A DNA stretch of 64,000 nt from NCBI RefSeq assembly GCF_965363235.1, contig NC_134846.1, positions 59,819,121 to 59,883,120 on the forward strand, written 5' to 3'. Source of the DNA: Mytilus galloprovincialis (Eukaryota; Mollusca; Bivalvia; Mytilida; Mytilidae). The position numbers and the translations under genes were made by a program. This document shows, in pieces, positions 40,401 to 52,900 of this stretch (positions are counted from its first letter, which is position 1; each line of letters starts with the position of its first letter). The notes under the pieces are model-generated. The model was not told where the DNA came from. It saw only the letters and a list, made by a program, of their open reading frames with translations, and made no database searches.

Positions 40401-42537
40401 ATTTTTTTATTCATTATTTAGAACACAAGATTTTTTCTGATTCCATCAAGGATTCTTGGTTTCAATTTTTTAAGAACCTTGAATACATTTTGTATTTACA
40501 TTACTTATTTTAGCACAAACTATTGCAGACATGATCAATCAAACCAATTTGTTTTTGCTTTTGACTTTATTTGTAATTTTATATTTCAGTTGATCATCTT
40601 TCAAAATACTTGGCCATTAGACTATCATTAGATGCAGCAAAAGGAGAGCAAAGTAAGTCATTTGTTAAGAAATGGCGAAGTCTTCTATAATTTCATACTT
40701 TCAGGAAAAGAACAAGGGAATTTCAAATAAACTTTCACAAATTTAAAAACTCCTATTAATCAGTGCTCAGTACATTGATCGCAACTACAATGTATCTTAT
40801 CACTTTTATTTACAACTACTGGTAATTACCAAGTCACACTTTTAATCTGTTTTCCTGTGTCAGTGATTACTATAGCACATGCTCACAAACAACAACATAC
40901 CTGTAATTGGCTTGTGATAACAAATGACAAAATACTGGCAATTGCTGAATTGAACCTGATATCAACAGTCGTTAATGAAAATTTTGACTGAAAATTTTTA
41001 AAGTAAACGCAAACATGAAATATTGTGGAAAGGGAGATGATTTGCCTCTATATTGAATAAGATGAAAAAAAATAGTAATAGATAAGTTTCAAATAGTTTT
41101 CCATTTATGATAGCATAATTCTCAACATCACAATCCAGTTCAGTAATTGAAATTTAAAACCCACTTGAGTTCAACCAAAAGATCCAACATTTTTAATCGA
41201 TAAACATACCAAGTATAAACTAATATTTGCTTTTCTGTATGGTTCTTCATGTGTATCATTCTGAACAGTGGGCATGCAATTTAATACCAACAAGCTACTC
41301 TAAAGTTGTTACCTAGTGAAAACCCTCTATTTGATTATTTCAATGAATGCTAGTAAAGGATTATAAAAATACAAAAGGGGCAACTTAAAAACTAACTGTG
41401 AAAAACTACATGTAAGAGGGTTAAAACTGTAAAAAGAGTCTAGATTATGTCCCTTGCATCTACATTTATATTTTTTTCTAGTCTCATGTTCATGTATATT
41501 TACCTGTTGTCTTTTAATAAACTAGGCATTGATGAGTGATTGATCAGTTACTAACATTTTGCAAAATAATTATTACTACCATGTAAACAGCAATGTAAAA
41601 TTTATGATTTTAAATATCTATAATTCATCCATTATCACAAAGTATGATTAACTGTCATTATAGTTGATTAGTGATTTCAGTTTTCTCTCAAACTCATTGC
41701 TTAAAAACTCCCTGCACTCTCTGTGATATGCTACTTGAATTATATTCTGAGAATCGAGCTTGAGTCCACGAGATTGATATTGAAAGGAAAGGTCCTTTAA
41801 ATGTTTGCAAGAAAAAGTTTATACTTCGCACATTGGTGAATGCGAAACTAAAATATCACTTATCATAATTGGAAAGAATACTTGTTTTAAAGAAAGAAAT
41901 ATTGTAGAAAAGATTCATGTAGAATAGGACATTTAAATAAGCGACTAATTCAATGGAACAGGATGTGAAAATTTCAATATATCATAAAAATTGTGAAATT
42001 GAAAAGAGCAAAATGAAAAATATGTCTCTTTTTAATCTAGCAGTTTTACAATATATCTATTATTTGTTTTTAAAAGTAAATTAAATAACACATGGATTTT
42101 CTCTTTAAATTTAAATTGACATTGCTTCATTTTGCATACAAATATGTCATAGATTTGTATTAAATGAATGAAGGCTGAGCTGCTAGCAAATTAAAAATGT
42201 CTTGATTTATATCTGTGATGCATTTCTTACATACCCCTACTATCTAATACATTGAAAATGTCAGGGTTTATATTTATCTTGCATCATTATTTAATGTAAA
42301 TACTGTATTACATGATGAGTTATGATTTACCTATTAATTACAGGTAGAAGTAAAGGAGAAACAAATTATGTAATATACATTGCCAGTACACCTGGTAACT
42401 ATACCTCATTAAATGGATCCATGACCCTTCACCAAGTGAATGAACGATACTGGAGAATAAATAAACCAATGGAGATGTTCTTCGCCAATCATCCAGTGGA
42501 ATCCATGCCAAAGAAATCAGACAATAAATGTTTGTAA
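37399..42537 (+). CDS. RNF2: E3 ubiquitin-protein ligase RING2/RING1 (Polycomb PRC1 catalytic subunit), 4 exons
   Basis: Coding exons are 37399-37814, 39664-39950, 40590-40652 and 42344-42537, all with GT-AG introns and matching phases, giving 960 nt and 319 aa (the vertebrate proteins have about 335-405). The N-terminus ([20 protein letters not shown]) and the C3HC4 RING at residues 47-86 (C47, C50, C63, H65, C68, C71, C83, C86; [18 protein letters not shown]) are almost unchanged from vertebrate RNF2, and so is [21 protein letters not shown] Ser/Thr-rich linker (about 160-200) is followed by the RAWUL domain at about 203-305 ([10 protein letters not shown] ... [13 protein letters not shown]), which binds CBX and RYBP partners. 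The enzyme, with a PCGF protein, mono-ubiquitinates histone H2A in the nucleus to repress developmental genes. Intron 1 (1849 bp) carries a hAT-like element and another repeat. No sign of damage; the single ATG before the conserved block fixes the start. Confidence 0.96.
37970..39174. mobile_element. hAT-like non-autonomous element in RNF2 intron 1
   Basis: The ends CAGGGTTTC and GAAACCCTG are inverted copies. The 8 bases outside are GTGAAGGT (37962-37969) and TTGAAGGT (39175-39182), a 7-of-8 match that fits the 8-bp duplication of hAT elements. The ends are full of GGCGAAA/TTTGCGAAA motifs (left 37981-38060, right 39089-39145). 1205 bases with no transposase frame. It makes up two thirds of intron 1. 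Confidence 0.72.
39225..39500 (+). repeat. Dispersed 'tatgattgccaatgagacaac' repeat, diverged copy
   Basis: A diverged member of the family best preserved at 51035-51445 (landmarks: 'gccaatgagacaact', 'acagccttcaataat', 'ctccaacatgtaaa', 'caaccactgaa'). Lies in RNF2 intron 1. Confidence 0.7.
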
Positions 42538-43034
42538 TCAGCAATCTCATTAGTGCTTCATATTGTATTCAAACATTTTATTCATTTGGATATATGAAAT
42601 TGATTGAATGATATATTTCTAATACCGATATATATGTATTGTAAATTCAGAAATTATTGTGTGCATTTACTATTATGATTTTGTCATTTTAGACTAAAAT
42701 ACGATTTTAATTTTCACGATTTTCAAGGAAAATCCTGTTTAATTCATGAATATAAAATATTTCAAAATGCAAGTTTAAATTATTGTGTTTACAACTCTGT
42801 TGCAATTTTCACAATAATAAAAATAATTTTTGAATTTACAGTATATATATATATATTACATGTTGCATCCTCTTTCAAAATTCTATGCAACTAATTAACA
42901 GTAATAGGAAAACATAAAAAAAAACAATGATGATTGTTTAAAGCAAATAATTATATGCTATATATATTTATATGCTTAACATTCAACTTGCAAAGTTAGT
43001 ATTTGTATAGAAATTTCTTCTGTATTTTTATTTA
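42538..43034. other. RNF2 3' UTR and downstream flank
   Basis: AT-rich sequence after the RNF2 stop. No firmly placed polyadenylation signal; the candidates AATAAA in 'caataataaaaataa' (about 42815) and at 43826 cannot be ranked. No other feature. Confidence 0.35.
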
Positions 43035-43253
43035 GGGCTACATGTATTTCAGAAAAAAATGTAGGGGGGGGGGGAGGGTTGGAAGGCAGTTTTTTTCAGC
43101 ACCCGCCACCCAGACAATTGTAATTGAGAATTATAGTGCATTATAGTGTGAAAAGTTGTTCTGATACCCATCACCCATGTATTATTAATACAATGTGCCT
43201 TCCAACCCCCCCCCCCCCCCCCCCCCCCCATACATTTTTTTCTGGAATAGCCC
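43035..43253. mobile_element. Harbinger-like MITE with poly(G)/poly(C) tracts and TTA duplication
   Basis: GGGCTA...CAGAAAAAAATGTA at the left is inverted at the right (TACATTTTTTTCTG...TAGCCC). TTA flanks both sides (43032-43034 and 43254-43256), the usual PIF/Harbinger duplication. Just inside the ends are a G-run (43064-43075) and a C-run (43206-43229), each followed inward by GTTGGAAGGCA or its inverse. The G- and C-runs are of unequal length, so they slip independently. Confidence 0.75.
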
Positions 43254-44367
43254 TTAGAAGCTTAATTTCTATAACTCATTTGAAGTATTGGAAGATTTAG
43301 TACTTTTGAGATACAGAAATACCTGTACACAGGTCTATTTATAGCCTCACCAGTTTCAGTGTACTTAAGATATTATTACGAAAATTTGTGAAAAATGATA
43401 TAAAAAGTGCTGTTAAGATTATTTTTGTTTCAAGAATTACAGACACATTTCTTATAATCAAAACTATCCCTAATTGTGCATGACCCTGACAGTGTTGATG
43501 CCTCTTGCCAAAAAAAACCAAAAAACGATATCACAGCAAATTATAGTTTTACATCAAAGCATGTATTGAACACAACTTCTATGAAGAGGTTGAAAAGCAG
43601 CCAAGTTTTAGCCAGGATTGTACAGCTGTTTTACTGCATTTATGTGTTACAGCATATTCCTCTGGCTGTCTTCTACATGTAGAACTTTGTAAGACATTAC
43701 TGTAATTATAAATATGCATTTAACTTTAAAATGATTTATTTATTGTATCGGAATCAAATAACTTTTATTATTTCTTTTTTTAGTAACAGTGGCAGCATCT
43801 TTTATATTAACTGACTCATTACAATAAAAGAAATTAAAAGAAGTACAGAAGTAGTAATCTCAAATGATAACATATTTTAGCAGCTTTTGAACTAAAATCA
43901 AACTAACAAATCAGTTTGATTTTGACAGTATTGTTATATATTCTCAGTTAAAGGTTTCAAAAATAAACAAGGATATTTACATGGATTCCAAACTTAAATA
44001 CAGTCATTGCTGTTTCATTGATGCCAAAAATGCATTTTCATTATGCTTTTCGAAATGTAGAGTGAATGAGGGATATTATTCATGTATGTATGGAATAGAT
44101 GGTGCTTTTTTACTATTTTTGTTTGTTGTAAACAATAAATGACATACTAAACTGTACTTTTGTTGTTGTGGATATGAAGATGTCATGATAAGACAATACA
44201 ACAATGCCATAAAAGAATAATAAGATTTATGTATAATTTTGAATTACCTACTGTATTTTATGATACACAAGAGTCTATCATGTATCCATCTCCAAATTGT
44301 CCTTTGTCTGTTTATGGGATTTGACTACCAAATCACCTACCAACAACATAAAACTTTAAAAGAATAC
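43254..44367. other. Intergenic, no gene seen
   Basis: AT-rich, with several AATAAA-type hexamers (43826, 44134) that might end the RNF2 transcript. No repeat boundary recognised. Confidence 0.35.
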
Positions 44368-44490
44368 TTAGGGGCCAGCTGAAGCAAGGATCTGGGTGCA
44401 GGATTTTTTTGCCGTATAGAAGACCCATTGGTGGCTTTCGACTGTTTTCTGCTCTTTGGTGGGTTCATTCCTTATTTCCTCTATTAATTT
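44368..44490 (+). repeat. Dispersed 'ggggccagctgaag' repeat
   Basis: A member of a mussel repeat I recognise by 'gccagctgaag', 'gaagacccattggtgg' and 'ctgttttctgctctttggtgggtt'. An inverted, partly overlapping member is at 55445-55620. Confidence 0.6.
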
Positions 44491-45299
44491 TAAGGTATAC
44501 ATGTAGCAACTACAGAGGTTTCTGACTTTTAAGTTAATGCAAAAGAAACATGCTTGTAAACATTTTGTCTAGGTTCAAGTTCTTTTTCCATCCCTTCTCT
44601 ATGTCTGGGTTAAGTTTAATAATGAAAGGGTACAGAATATAGAAACCAGATCAGAAAAGCACTAAACTTAATAATGGGTTTTCACAGACTTCAAAAACCT
44701 ACGAGTAAAAAATCAGAGCTCTTCAACTGTGTTTTCTGTTCAGTTAAAGAACTACTAATTTAAACATGATCAGGAAGAACATCAGAAAAAAGTAGATTTA
44801 TTTTTTAAAAAATTGGTCATTCCCATAGTTGAAGCTTTCAAAATACATGAAATATTCAGATATGAAATGAAAATAAAAGGGAAATGTTGCCTGTTTCTCT
44901 TGATCAAAAGTACCTGTTTAAAATGTTCTTCCGGACTTTCAGAAAACATTGCACTCCATTTGCAATTAAAGGTACTAGTATGCTAAATTTTTCAGTGATT
45001 ATCCGTAGAAAACAATTGAACCTTGGATTAGTGGACTGATACTTGATCCTACCGAATTTCACAAATTTCATTGGCTTTGATTAAATTTTCAACCCAGTTA
45101 CCCAGATCACATCTAGTTCTTCAACTTTAAAAAAGAATTATTTATATATTAAGTTGTACATCTATTGCTAATGAATTGTCCTGATAACTAGCCTGTCAAA
45201 TTTCCAGCATTGGGAACTCATTTTGTTGACATGAATACCAATTATATGGTCATTTTAATAAATTTTCTGTTGACAAAACTATTAAATTTTCCCAAAAAC
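44491..45299. other. Intergenic, no gene seen
   Basis: No coding frame, RNA gene or bounded repeat was found on either strand. Confidence 0.35.
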
Positions 45300-45515
45300 T
45301 AAGGATTTTCTTAACCCAGGAATAGATTACTTTAGCCGTATTTGGCACAACTTTTTTGAATTTCGGGTCCTCACTCCTCAATGCTCTTCAACTTTGTACT
45401 TGTTTGGCTTTATAACTTATTTTGATCTGAGCGTTACTGATGAGTCTTATGAAGACGAAACGCGCGTCTGTTGTATTAGATTATAATCCTGGTACCTTTG
45501 ATAACTATTTAGGCA
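45300..45515 (+). repeat. Hammerhead-bearing dispersed repeat
   Basis: About 215 bases from 'aaggattttcttaaccc' to 'cctggtacctttgataactattt', a repeat I recall as very common in bivalve genomes. It carries the hammerhead ribozyme core described in the next entry. Confidence 0.65.
45430..45475 (+). ncRNA. Hammerhead ribozyme core (probably degenerate)
   Basis: The invariant box CTGATGA is at 45437-45443. Stem II is GTCTT/AAGAC (45444-45448 with 45452-45456) with an ATG loop. GAAA follows at 45457-45460. A minimal stem III (ACGCGCGT, 45460-45467) leads to the cleavage triplet GTC at 45466-45468. All core residues of the hammerhead are in order. Stem I, between the bases before CTGATGA and those after GTC, pairs poorly in this copy (one or two pairs plus wobble), so activity is doubtful. 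Hammerheads are known in Penelope-like elements and in small non-coding retrozymes of molluscs; this copy fits the latter kind. Confidence 0.75.
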
Positions 45516-47842
45516 AAATCTTCAGAAGAAGAAGAAAATCAAATTTGTGTAATCGGCGCTAATCATCTCTTATACTTTTAAACTCAGATCCTGGAAACTT
45601 CACAAATGGTTTCATACATATTGGAGAAGTGCATCTTGCCATTATTGGACGCTATTCGCAGACGAACAATACCAAAAGTCATTGCCCATATTTGTCAAAA
45701 TGTAAATTTATCTCTGTCAGAGATATATTTTGTACAGTTACAAGTCGATTGATTTATAATAGTAGGATAACGGACATTTATTTCTAGGAATAATTATTCA
45801 ACAGTAAAATAATAAAAGCTAATGTATAGCATTCATGGGTGCGATTCATACAGCTATTGATAACATTTTGAAGTTTTCTCCACTTTTGCATTTCTTAATA
45901 TTTTTATTATTTCCAATAAAATCGAACGAACAAACCGACACATGAAACGTTTAAACTCGAACATTCAACGTTTGGTATTAAATGACAGGTCAAAATACGG
46001 TAAGCAAATCTATGGTGGCTGTAATTTGCAGATTTTTCGTAATAACATATTTATTGACTTTTCTGTAATGATCTGGAATTTTAAATTTACAGTTGGAATC
46101 GATGAATAGTTTCTACCCATCTTCTGTTTTTCTCACAAAATGAATTTTGTTTGTTTGCCAGTATTCTGTTTCGGTTTTTTTTTTTATATTTTCAAATGGA
46201 GGGAAAGGTTAAACATTCATGTTAATGATTACGTTTTTGGGGTAATATTCTACACAGAATCATAATCTATCCTCTTTCCTGACCTTGGAAAATATTGAAA
46301 ATAATGAAATGTTTATGGATATAATGTTTTACCTAATTCACCTAAATTATACAGTGTAAAATAAATTTTTCATATGTTGCATTGTAATTATTAAAACTAA
46401 AAAGTTTAGTAAATTATTCGCTTAAATGCACATTCCTATTGAAAAGGTTTATCACTTGTATGCCGTTTGACGTGTGACCATCTCAGGTCCCTATCTCGGG
46501 AGTGTTTAAGTTAACATAAATTGTTTTGTTTGTTTTCCTTTCGATTGTTTTGTTAACTAAAACATATCATATTAGGGGTATTTTTTTCAAGCTAGAATAA
46601 TGCACATTGAAATTGGATTAATATGTTTAAAATTTTGATTTACAGATTAAAAACGAAGGTCTTTATATAGTCAATAAAAAGATTTTATAGCAATCCTTTC
46701 GTCGTCTTTCTCCTGTCATGGAGACATGGAGCGTATACGTACGTACCGAATGCTGACTAAATTATGGAAAGAACTCCCAGATTTCTAAGGGTAAGAATTT
46801 TCATAAATGAAAAAAAGATTTTAGTTAAAATTATTAAAATGAAGAGAGTAAAAGGTTATTCGTCCCAGTTGGTTGCAACCACGATGTGCATGTATATGTT
46901 TAATAATTCTTATTTCTAAAGAAGAATGTGCATGACATATATGTGTTTTTGCTTATTAACTACAATTCAGAGAAATAATGAGACCCCTCTATTACCTGTT
47001 AAAATTTATAGGAAAAACGAATGATTAACTTTACAAGGTATTGCATTTTCCAATAGAAAGAAAAGTATACAATAGTGATTACTTTAATAAATATCTTTTT
47101 AACGGTAATTTTTAATTTTAAATGTATCTTTAGAGAAAATTACTGCATTTAAACACATAAATTGTTGATTTTGACTTTTATAATTGAATTATATCACCAA
47201 ATTAGTTTCTCAAGTATCAAGTGTAGCATTACTTAATTCTTGAATATACACGTTATGTTTTATTTAACATATGGAAAATTGAGTTCATGACAAATAACAT
47301 CCTTATTTCATATATATTTTGCCTAATGTGTGCTACTGGGAGAATTTTGTGATAGATTCATTTCAACAGCAATAATCATATTCCTTGCTTTTCTGTGTTT
47401 TCTATCGTTTAACGTTAGAAAATGATAAATTCATTGCAAGGACAAATGAACTGTGAACGTGTTTTTTCGGTCGATCATTGTACACCATCGTATGTGAGTA
47501 TGAGTTATTTTATTCGTAATGCGTACGCAGCCAAGTTACGATTGTGTTGCCAAATATGAGTTTGAATTTTATATAAAAAGATATGCATACAAATTTAATT
47601 AAATCTTTTTGCTATATTTTCAAATACAAATGGAAATCCATCCTGATCTATTCCTATTAAAATGAAGAAAAAACCCACACTGAATCATACTTCTGTCAAG
47701 AGTACTGCATTTAACACGTTTTTTTTTTAAATCCCTACTTCATATTTATCTTTTCATATTGCATTTAAATGCATTTTGCTTTTTAAACTATTAAAATAAA
47801 TTTAAATAATTTTAAAGTACGACTAAGCTTATAAAAATAAAG
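45516..47842. other. Upstream flank of the CNBD gene, possible 5' non-coding exon
   Basis: No coding exon. A weak candidate for a transcribed leader is about 46690-46791, with a TATA-like 'tttatatagtc' near 46662 and a good splice donor (AAGG|GTAAGAA, donor at about 46791). All three frames there are closed, so it would be untranslated. The rest is AT-rich and featureless. Confidence 0.3.
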
Positions 47843-47940
47843 AGATGTGGTATGATTGCCAATTAGACAACTACCCACCAGAGACCAAAAATGACTAAGA
47901 TATAAACAATAAAAGCTTACTAGAGGGCTTTCTACAAATG
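47843..47940 (+). repeat. Dispersed 'tatgattgccaatgagacaac' repeat, 5' fragment
   Basis: First ~100 bases of the family best preserved at 51035-51445 ('gatgtggtatgattgccaat...agacaactaccc'). Confidence 0.7.
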
Positions 47941-48084
47941 TTGAGATGTACTTTTAGTTATTTCACTGCTACTTCACTATTTAGAAGCTTTTATTGTGGT
48001 TTTTTTTCTTTCTGAAAAGCATGAATAATCGTTTTTGTCTTTGGTGGATGGTTTTCTCAATTATACATTTTAACGTTGTATTTT

Positions 48085-48140
48085 TTCTATCGATTTATGA
48101 GTTTTGAACATCGGTATACTACTGTTGCCTTTATTTATAA
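48085..48140 (-). repeat. Dispersed CAAATCCGGGT-family fragment (inverted)
   Basis: Inverted short piece of the family at 50065-50270 ('cgatttatgagttttgaacatcggtatactactgttgcc'). Confidence 0.6.
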
Positions 48141-49909
48141 CGTTATAACAATCTCCTTTTTCTTACAGACAGATACGGAAGATAATATGATAGGGTTAAT
48201 GGTACATATTAGGATTAAGATAACTTATTTTTGTATAGAATTACATAATCGAATCCCTGTTCTAACAATCGTGCTGAAAATGAAATGTATATTATACAGT
48301 CATTCCTTAAATTGGCGTCTAAATGTTTTTGTCATGTGTTTTAAGTATTATTTTTTTATTTTATTTTCTTCAATTTTCCTTTCTTTACTATAATTTGTCA
48401 TACTGTTTTGATTTTTCTCGGTTATCAGAGAGCTTATCATGGCGTATGCATTACTTTTAAAACCAAATTCTCATGTGTTTGCCACTGTCAAAACGTATTT
48501 CCCATAGCCTGTTTTTTTCGCTTATTTTCCTTTTCTTTCTATGATTTATCATACTGTTATAAGTTTCTAGGTCATCCTTTCAATTCTTAACACTACCTGA
48601 CCATACCTATAATATGGTGCTAGAAAATTAGTTATTTTTACTCAATCGAGAATCTTACATGACGAACGATTCGAGTTTTACAAATAACGAAAACTATGGG
48701 ATAACGGGATAACATAAACATCAGAAACAAATTAACTATTGCCTGATTATTATTGCTTTAAAATCAGATCACATTTGTCATAACAGATTGGGCAACAATT
48801 CAGGCATTACAGAATGTATACCCACACTATAATGTAATTAAGATGGCATTTGTTAAAAATGAATTTGAAATACAAATTGAGATAGATTTATAAACAGTTT
48901 GATTTAAAATAATATGCTATTGATAATAAAAAAATATATATTATCCAATTATATTATGCACTTGTGTATTCATGAAAACAACCAGCAATTAAAAAATATA
49001 TTTAAACATTGATGATAATTCATCTATATGTACTTTAGAATGGGGAGTTAACTCATTGAGTCTGAATGTATATATCACTGCATGTAAATTTGACCGCCTT
49101 TGAGGTAACATAGAAATTGTGGAAAACGCATTAAATTTTTATTTCAATTGCAGTCAAAAGACAGATAAAATTAAACTGAAACTTTAACTGTAAATGTAAT
49201 CGCCTTAAGATTGTTATAGAATATATGAAAAACATCCATGCTTTTTATATCTGTTTTAGATGCTAAAAATATTTGGTTCAATGAATACGAGATATAAACA
49301 TATAGAAAATTCATTTCATGCCTAATAACATATAAACATCTATTGAAAAGTGAAAAGAAGCACAATTTGCTGATCTACATACTAATCTATAATATTAAAA
49401 AGTAATAGTAATTTATTCATAATAGTCAACCCGTTTTATATCATCAAAATATATATAAATAGTTTAACATTTTCATATCGTAATAATATTGTTGAACCTC
49501 ATGTTATGGAAGTAAGTAATGAAACCTTTGATATTTTTTTCTTTTCTGCTTTGAATTGATCTTATAAACGAAACTGAAATCTATTTGTATTGCTGAAATG
49601 GTATTAAAGTAAACAATCACCCGAAGTTTGGAACACCGATTCACTTGTAAAATCCTTTTTAATTTGGTGTCAAAATCTAGCATCTGATGGAATGGACTTT
49701 ATTTTTTGTAAAAATTGCTAGTCTGCTTTTTCTTTTTGGCAAAATGTTTTTGACATATTATATAATTTATAATTTCTGATGTCATAATAATGAATATCTT
49801 TGGTAAAATGGTAAAATATCTTATTCTAACATTTTGAATTTACAGGAACATTATTTTTTAGTAAAAACTTAAATGTTCAAGCTTAGTAATATATTATATA
49901 TTCTAATAG
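48141..49909. other. AT-rich DNA upstream of the first recognised CNBD exon
   Basis: No certain exon. A 33-base candidate (48171-48203) has a good acceptor (TTTCTTACAG) and an open phase ending ATG|GTACAT, which could supply a start codon for the CNBD frame. The donor is poor and the family match is absent, so it is not annotated as coding. Confidence 0.3.
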
Positions 49910-52900
49910 AACGTACAAGAGACTCTAAACCATACACATAAGGAGTGTAGAACACCGCTTGTGAAATGGAGGTTAAAACCACGTCAGAAGGTAAGTGCCG
50001 GATTCTTATTTCTTTAAATAACATAGAATATATTCATTGAAAAAGGACAGTACTTGCCTTCATGTAAATAAAGGCAACAGTAGATACCACTCTTTCGAAA
50101 ATCATAAATTGATTGAGACAAAAAATAATCCGGGTTACAAACTAAACCCGAGGAAAACACATCAACAATAAGAGGAAAACAACGAAACAACAGAAACACT
50201 GAAGTGAATAAAAACATACGACAATGCAACACACACAGACACGAACTATAAGATAACAACTTAAAGTAAGAGCGAAAGTTCGGAAACAATAACAACAAGT
50301 CTCAATGAAAATTGTTGAAATTAAACAGTTTATACTTGCATATGCATTTTTCTTTCCATTTGTTTTGCCAGAATTTTTCTTAAATGCATGATTTTTTTAT
50401 TAGTTGTTGTTGGCTTTTAACTTGCTGCGAGTACTCTCAGATCTGTACTTACTGTGTTTTTGTTGTTGTTAGGGATGAGGGATGGGTATATACCCTGCCA
50501 CGTCTAGTCTGTGTCTTTGTTTGATGTTTTTCTTTGTATCGATCTGATTAGTTAAGTCTTTCCAATTGATTTTTATAGTTTGTTTTTATGTTGTGCCGTT
50601 ATATCACTGTCTCGGGTTAGGGGACATGTTTAAACTTGCCACAGTCTTTATGTGCCTGTCCCAATTCAGGAGCCTGTAGTTCAGTGGTTGTTATTGGTTC
50701 ATTTCTGTTATATTTATTTTTCGTAAATTTGTTCTGTTTAGATCCTGCCGTTAGTTGTCTCAATTCAATTGTTTATCATTTTTCATGTCGGGGCCTCTAA
50801 TAACCGACTATAAGGTTTGTAATTTTCTCATTGTTGAAGGCCGTATGGTTGCCTATAATTGCTTACAGCCACTTCATTTGAATTTTGGTGGATAGTTGTT
50901 TCATGGCAATCATAAACATCCTTATTTTTATATTGTCAGACGGTTATGATTAATGGTCTTTGTTTAAATCTTTATGATGCTTTTACGGTAACTTCTTTGT
51001 CCTATGGCAATGAATGAGTAGCTTTCTACTATATAAAAAAGAAGATGTGGTATGATTGCCAATGAGACAACTATCCACAAAAGACCAAAATGACACAGAC
51101 ATAAACAACTATAGGTCACCGTACGGCCTTCAACAATGAGCAAAGCCCATACCGCATAGTCAGCTATAAAAGGCCCCGATAAGACAATGTAAAACAATTC
51201 AAACGAGAAAACTAACGGCCTTATTTATGTAAAAAAAAATGAACGAAAAACAAATATGTAACACATCAACAAACGACAACCACTGAATTACAGGCTCCTG
51301 ACTTGGGACAGGCACATACATAAATAATGTGGCGGGGTTAAACATGTTAGTGGGATTCCAATCCTCCCCCTAACCTGGGACAGTGATATAACAGTACAAC
51401 ATAAGAACGAACTATAAAAATCAGTTGAAAAAGGCTAAACTCATCAGATGGACAAAAATACAAGTGGACGTGTTCATTTTAATAGGGTTTTTATTGCGTG
51501 GTAGCTTTGGTTATATAATATTTTAAGGCAGAACACTTTAACTAAACATTGAATTACAGAAAAGCAGTAACACCATAAGTCATGCTTTTAATTTGAACGA
51601 GCCGAGACAATTTGTGATTAAATTAAACGGAGGCAATTTAGAATATGCAACACATTGAAAAAAACCCACCAAAACACATGTACACCAAAGCAGGCGGAGG
51701 GAACTTTTCAAGTGAAAGGAGATTAGAAGCATACACAACAAGACAACCGTTTTTCAAAATATTTCTTGTAATTGTTTTAAAATACATTGTCACAATAATG
51801 TTGTCACAATGCGCGAGGTTTGGATAGCCAAAAAAAACAACAAAAAACAGCTTCAATCCACCATTTTTTCTTAAAATTTCCTGTTCTAAGTCAGGAATAT
51901 GACAATTGTAATATAATATAAAAAGGAAGATGTGGTATGATTGCCAATGAGACAATGCTCCACAAGAGACCAAATTAACAACTATAGGTTACCGTACGGC
52001 CTTCAACAATGAGCAAATGAGCAAAGCCCATACCGCATAGTCAGCTATAAAAGGCTCCAAAATGACAAGGTAAAACAATTCAAACGAAAAAACTAACGGT
52101 CTTATTTATGTACAAAAAATAAACGAAAAACAAATGAGTAACAAATAAACAAACGACTACCACTAAATTACAGGCTAATAGTTCGTTTCTATGTATTTTC
52201 CGTTTTTTTTTTATTGCTCTTCAGTGTTCTGTTGTTTCGTTGTTTTCCTCTTATAGTTGCACATCAGTGTTCTGTTGTTCTCTTATAATTGATGTGTTTC
52301 CTTTGGTTTTAGTTGTTACCCGGATTTGTTTTTTCGCAATCAATTTATGACTTTTGAACAGCGGTTTATACTGTTGTCTTTATTTACAACACGAAAACCT
52401 GTGAAATCACCAAGAGGTCCATCATAGGGTTACTCATCGTTGAATGTTCTTTGAATACATCTTCGTCCTATAGCCTCATGTGCATAATTTTTATTTGTTG
52501 GCAGTCAGATCACATATCTTTATGTTATCCCACACTACATAGGAGCAGGAGTTCATAGTATTTACCCGTACGTCGCCATTCTGTCAGTTTGGTTTCCGGA
52601 TGTTACATTTTGAACTTCATATCAGGTTGCAGTGTAACATAGTAACATAAAATGAGAGGACAATACTTCTTGATTTTGAGGACATTGTTTCTGAAGTTAA
52701 GGTCGAAGTTACTACCTCCGCTGGTTGACTATCATTCCACGAGGGTATCATCAGCTCATTCGACAGTTTTCTTTCGGTATTTACATGATTTATGAAACCC
52801 TCTATAAAATTCTTATTATAAAATTAAATATTATAAAAAAATACGAAGGTTTCTATTCCATCACTCAAAGTTGACATTTTATGGAAATGGCTTTTTTGGG

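Noticed and set aside
46690..46791. Coding exon with ATG and strong donor
   Set aside because: All frames close before the donor; kept only as a possible untranslated leader.
48171..48203. First coding exon of the CNBD gene
   Set aside because: The acceptor is good but the donor is weak and no family similarity supports the 11 codons.
51423..51440. Second hammerhead (CTGATGAG on the minus strand)
   Set aside because: No GAAA after a stem II and no cleavage triplet follow; chance word in a repeat.
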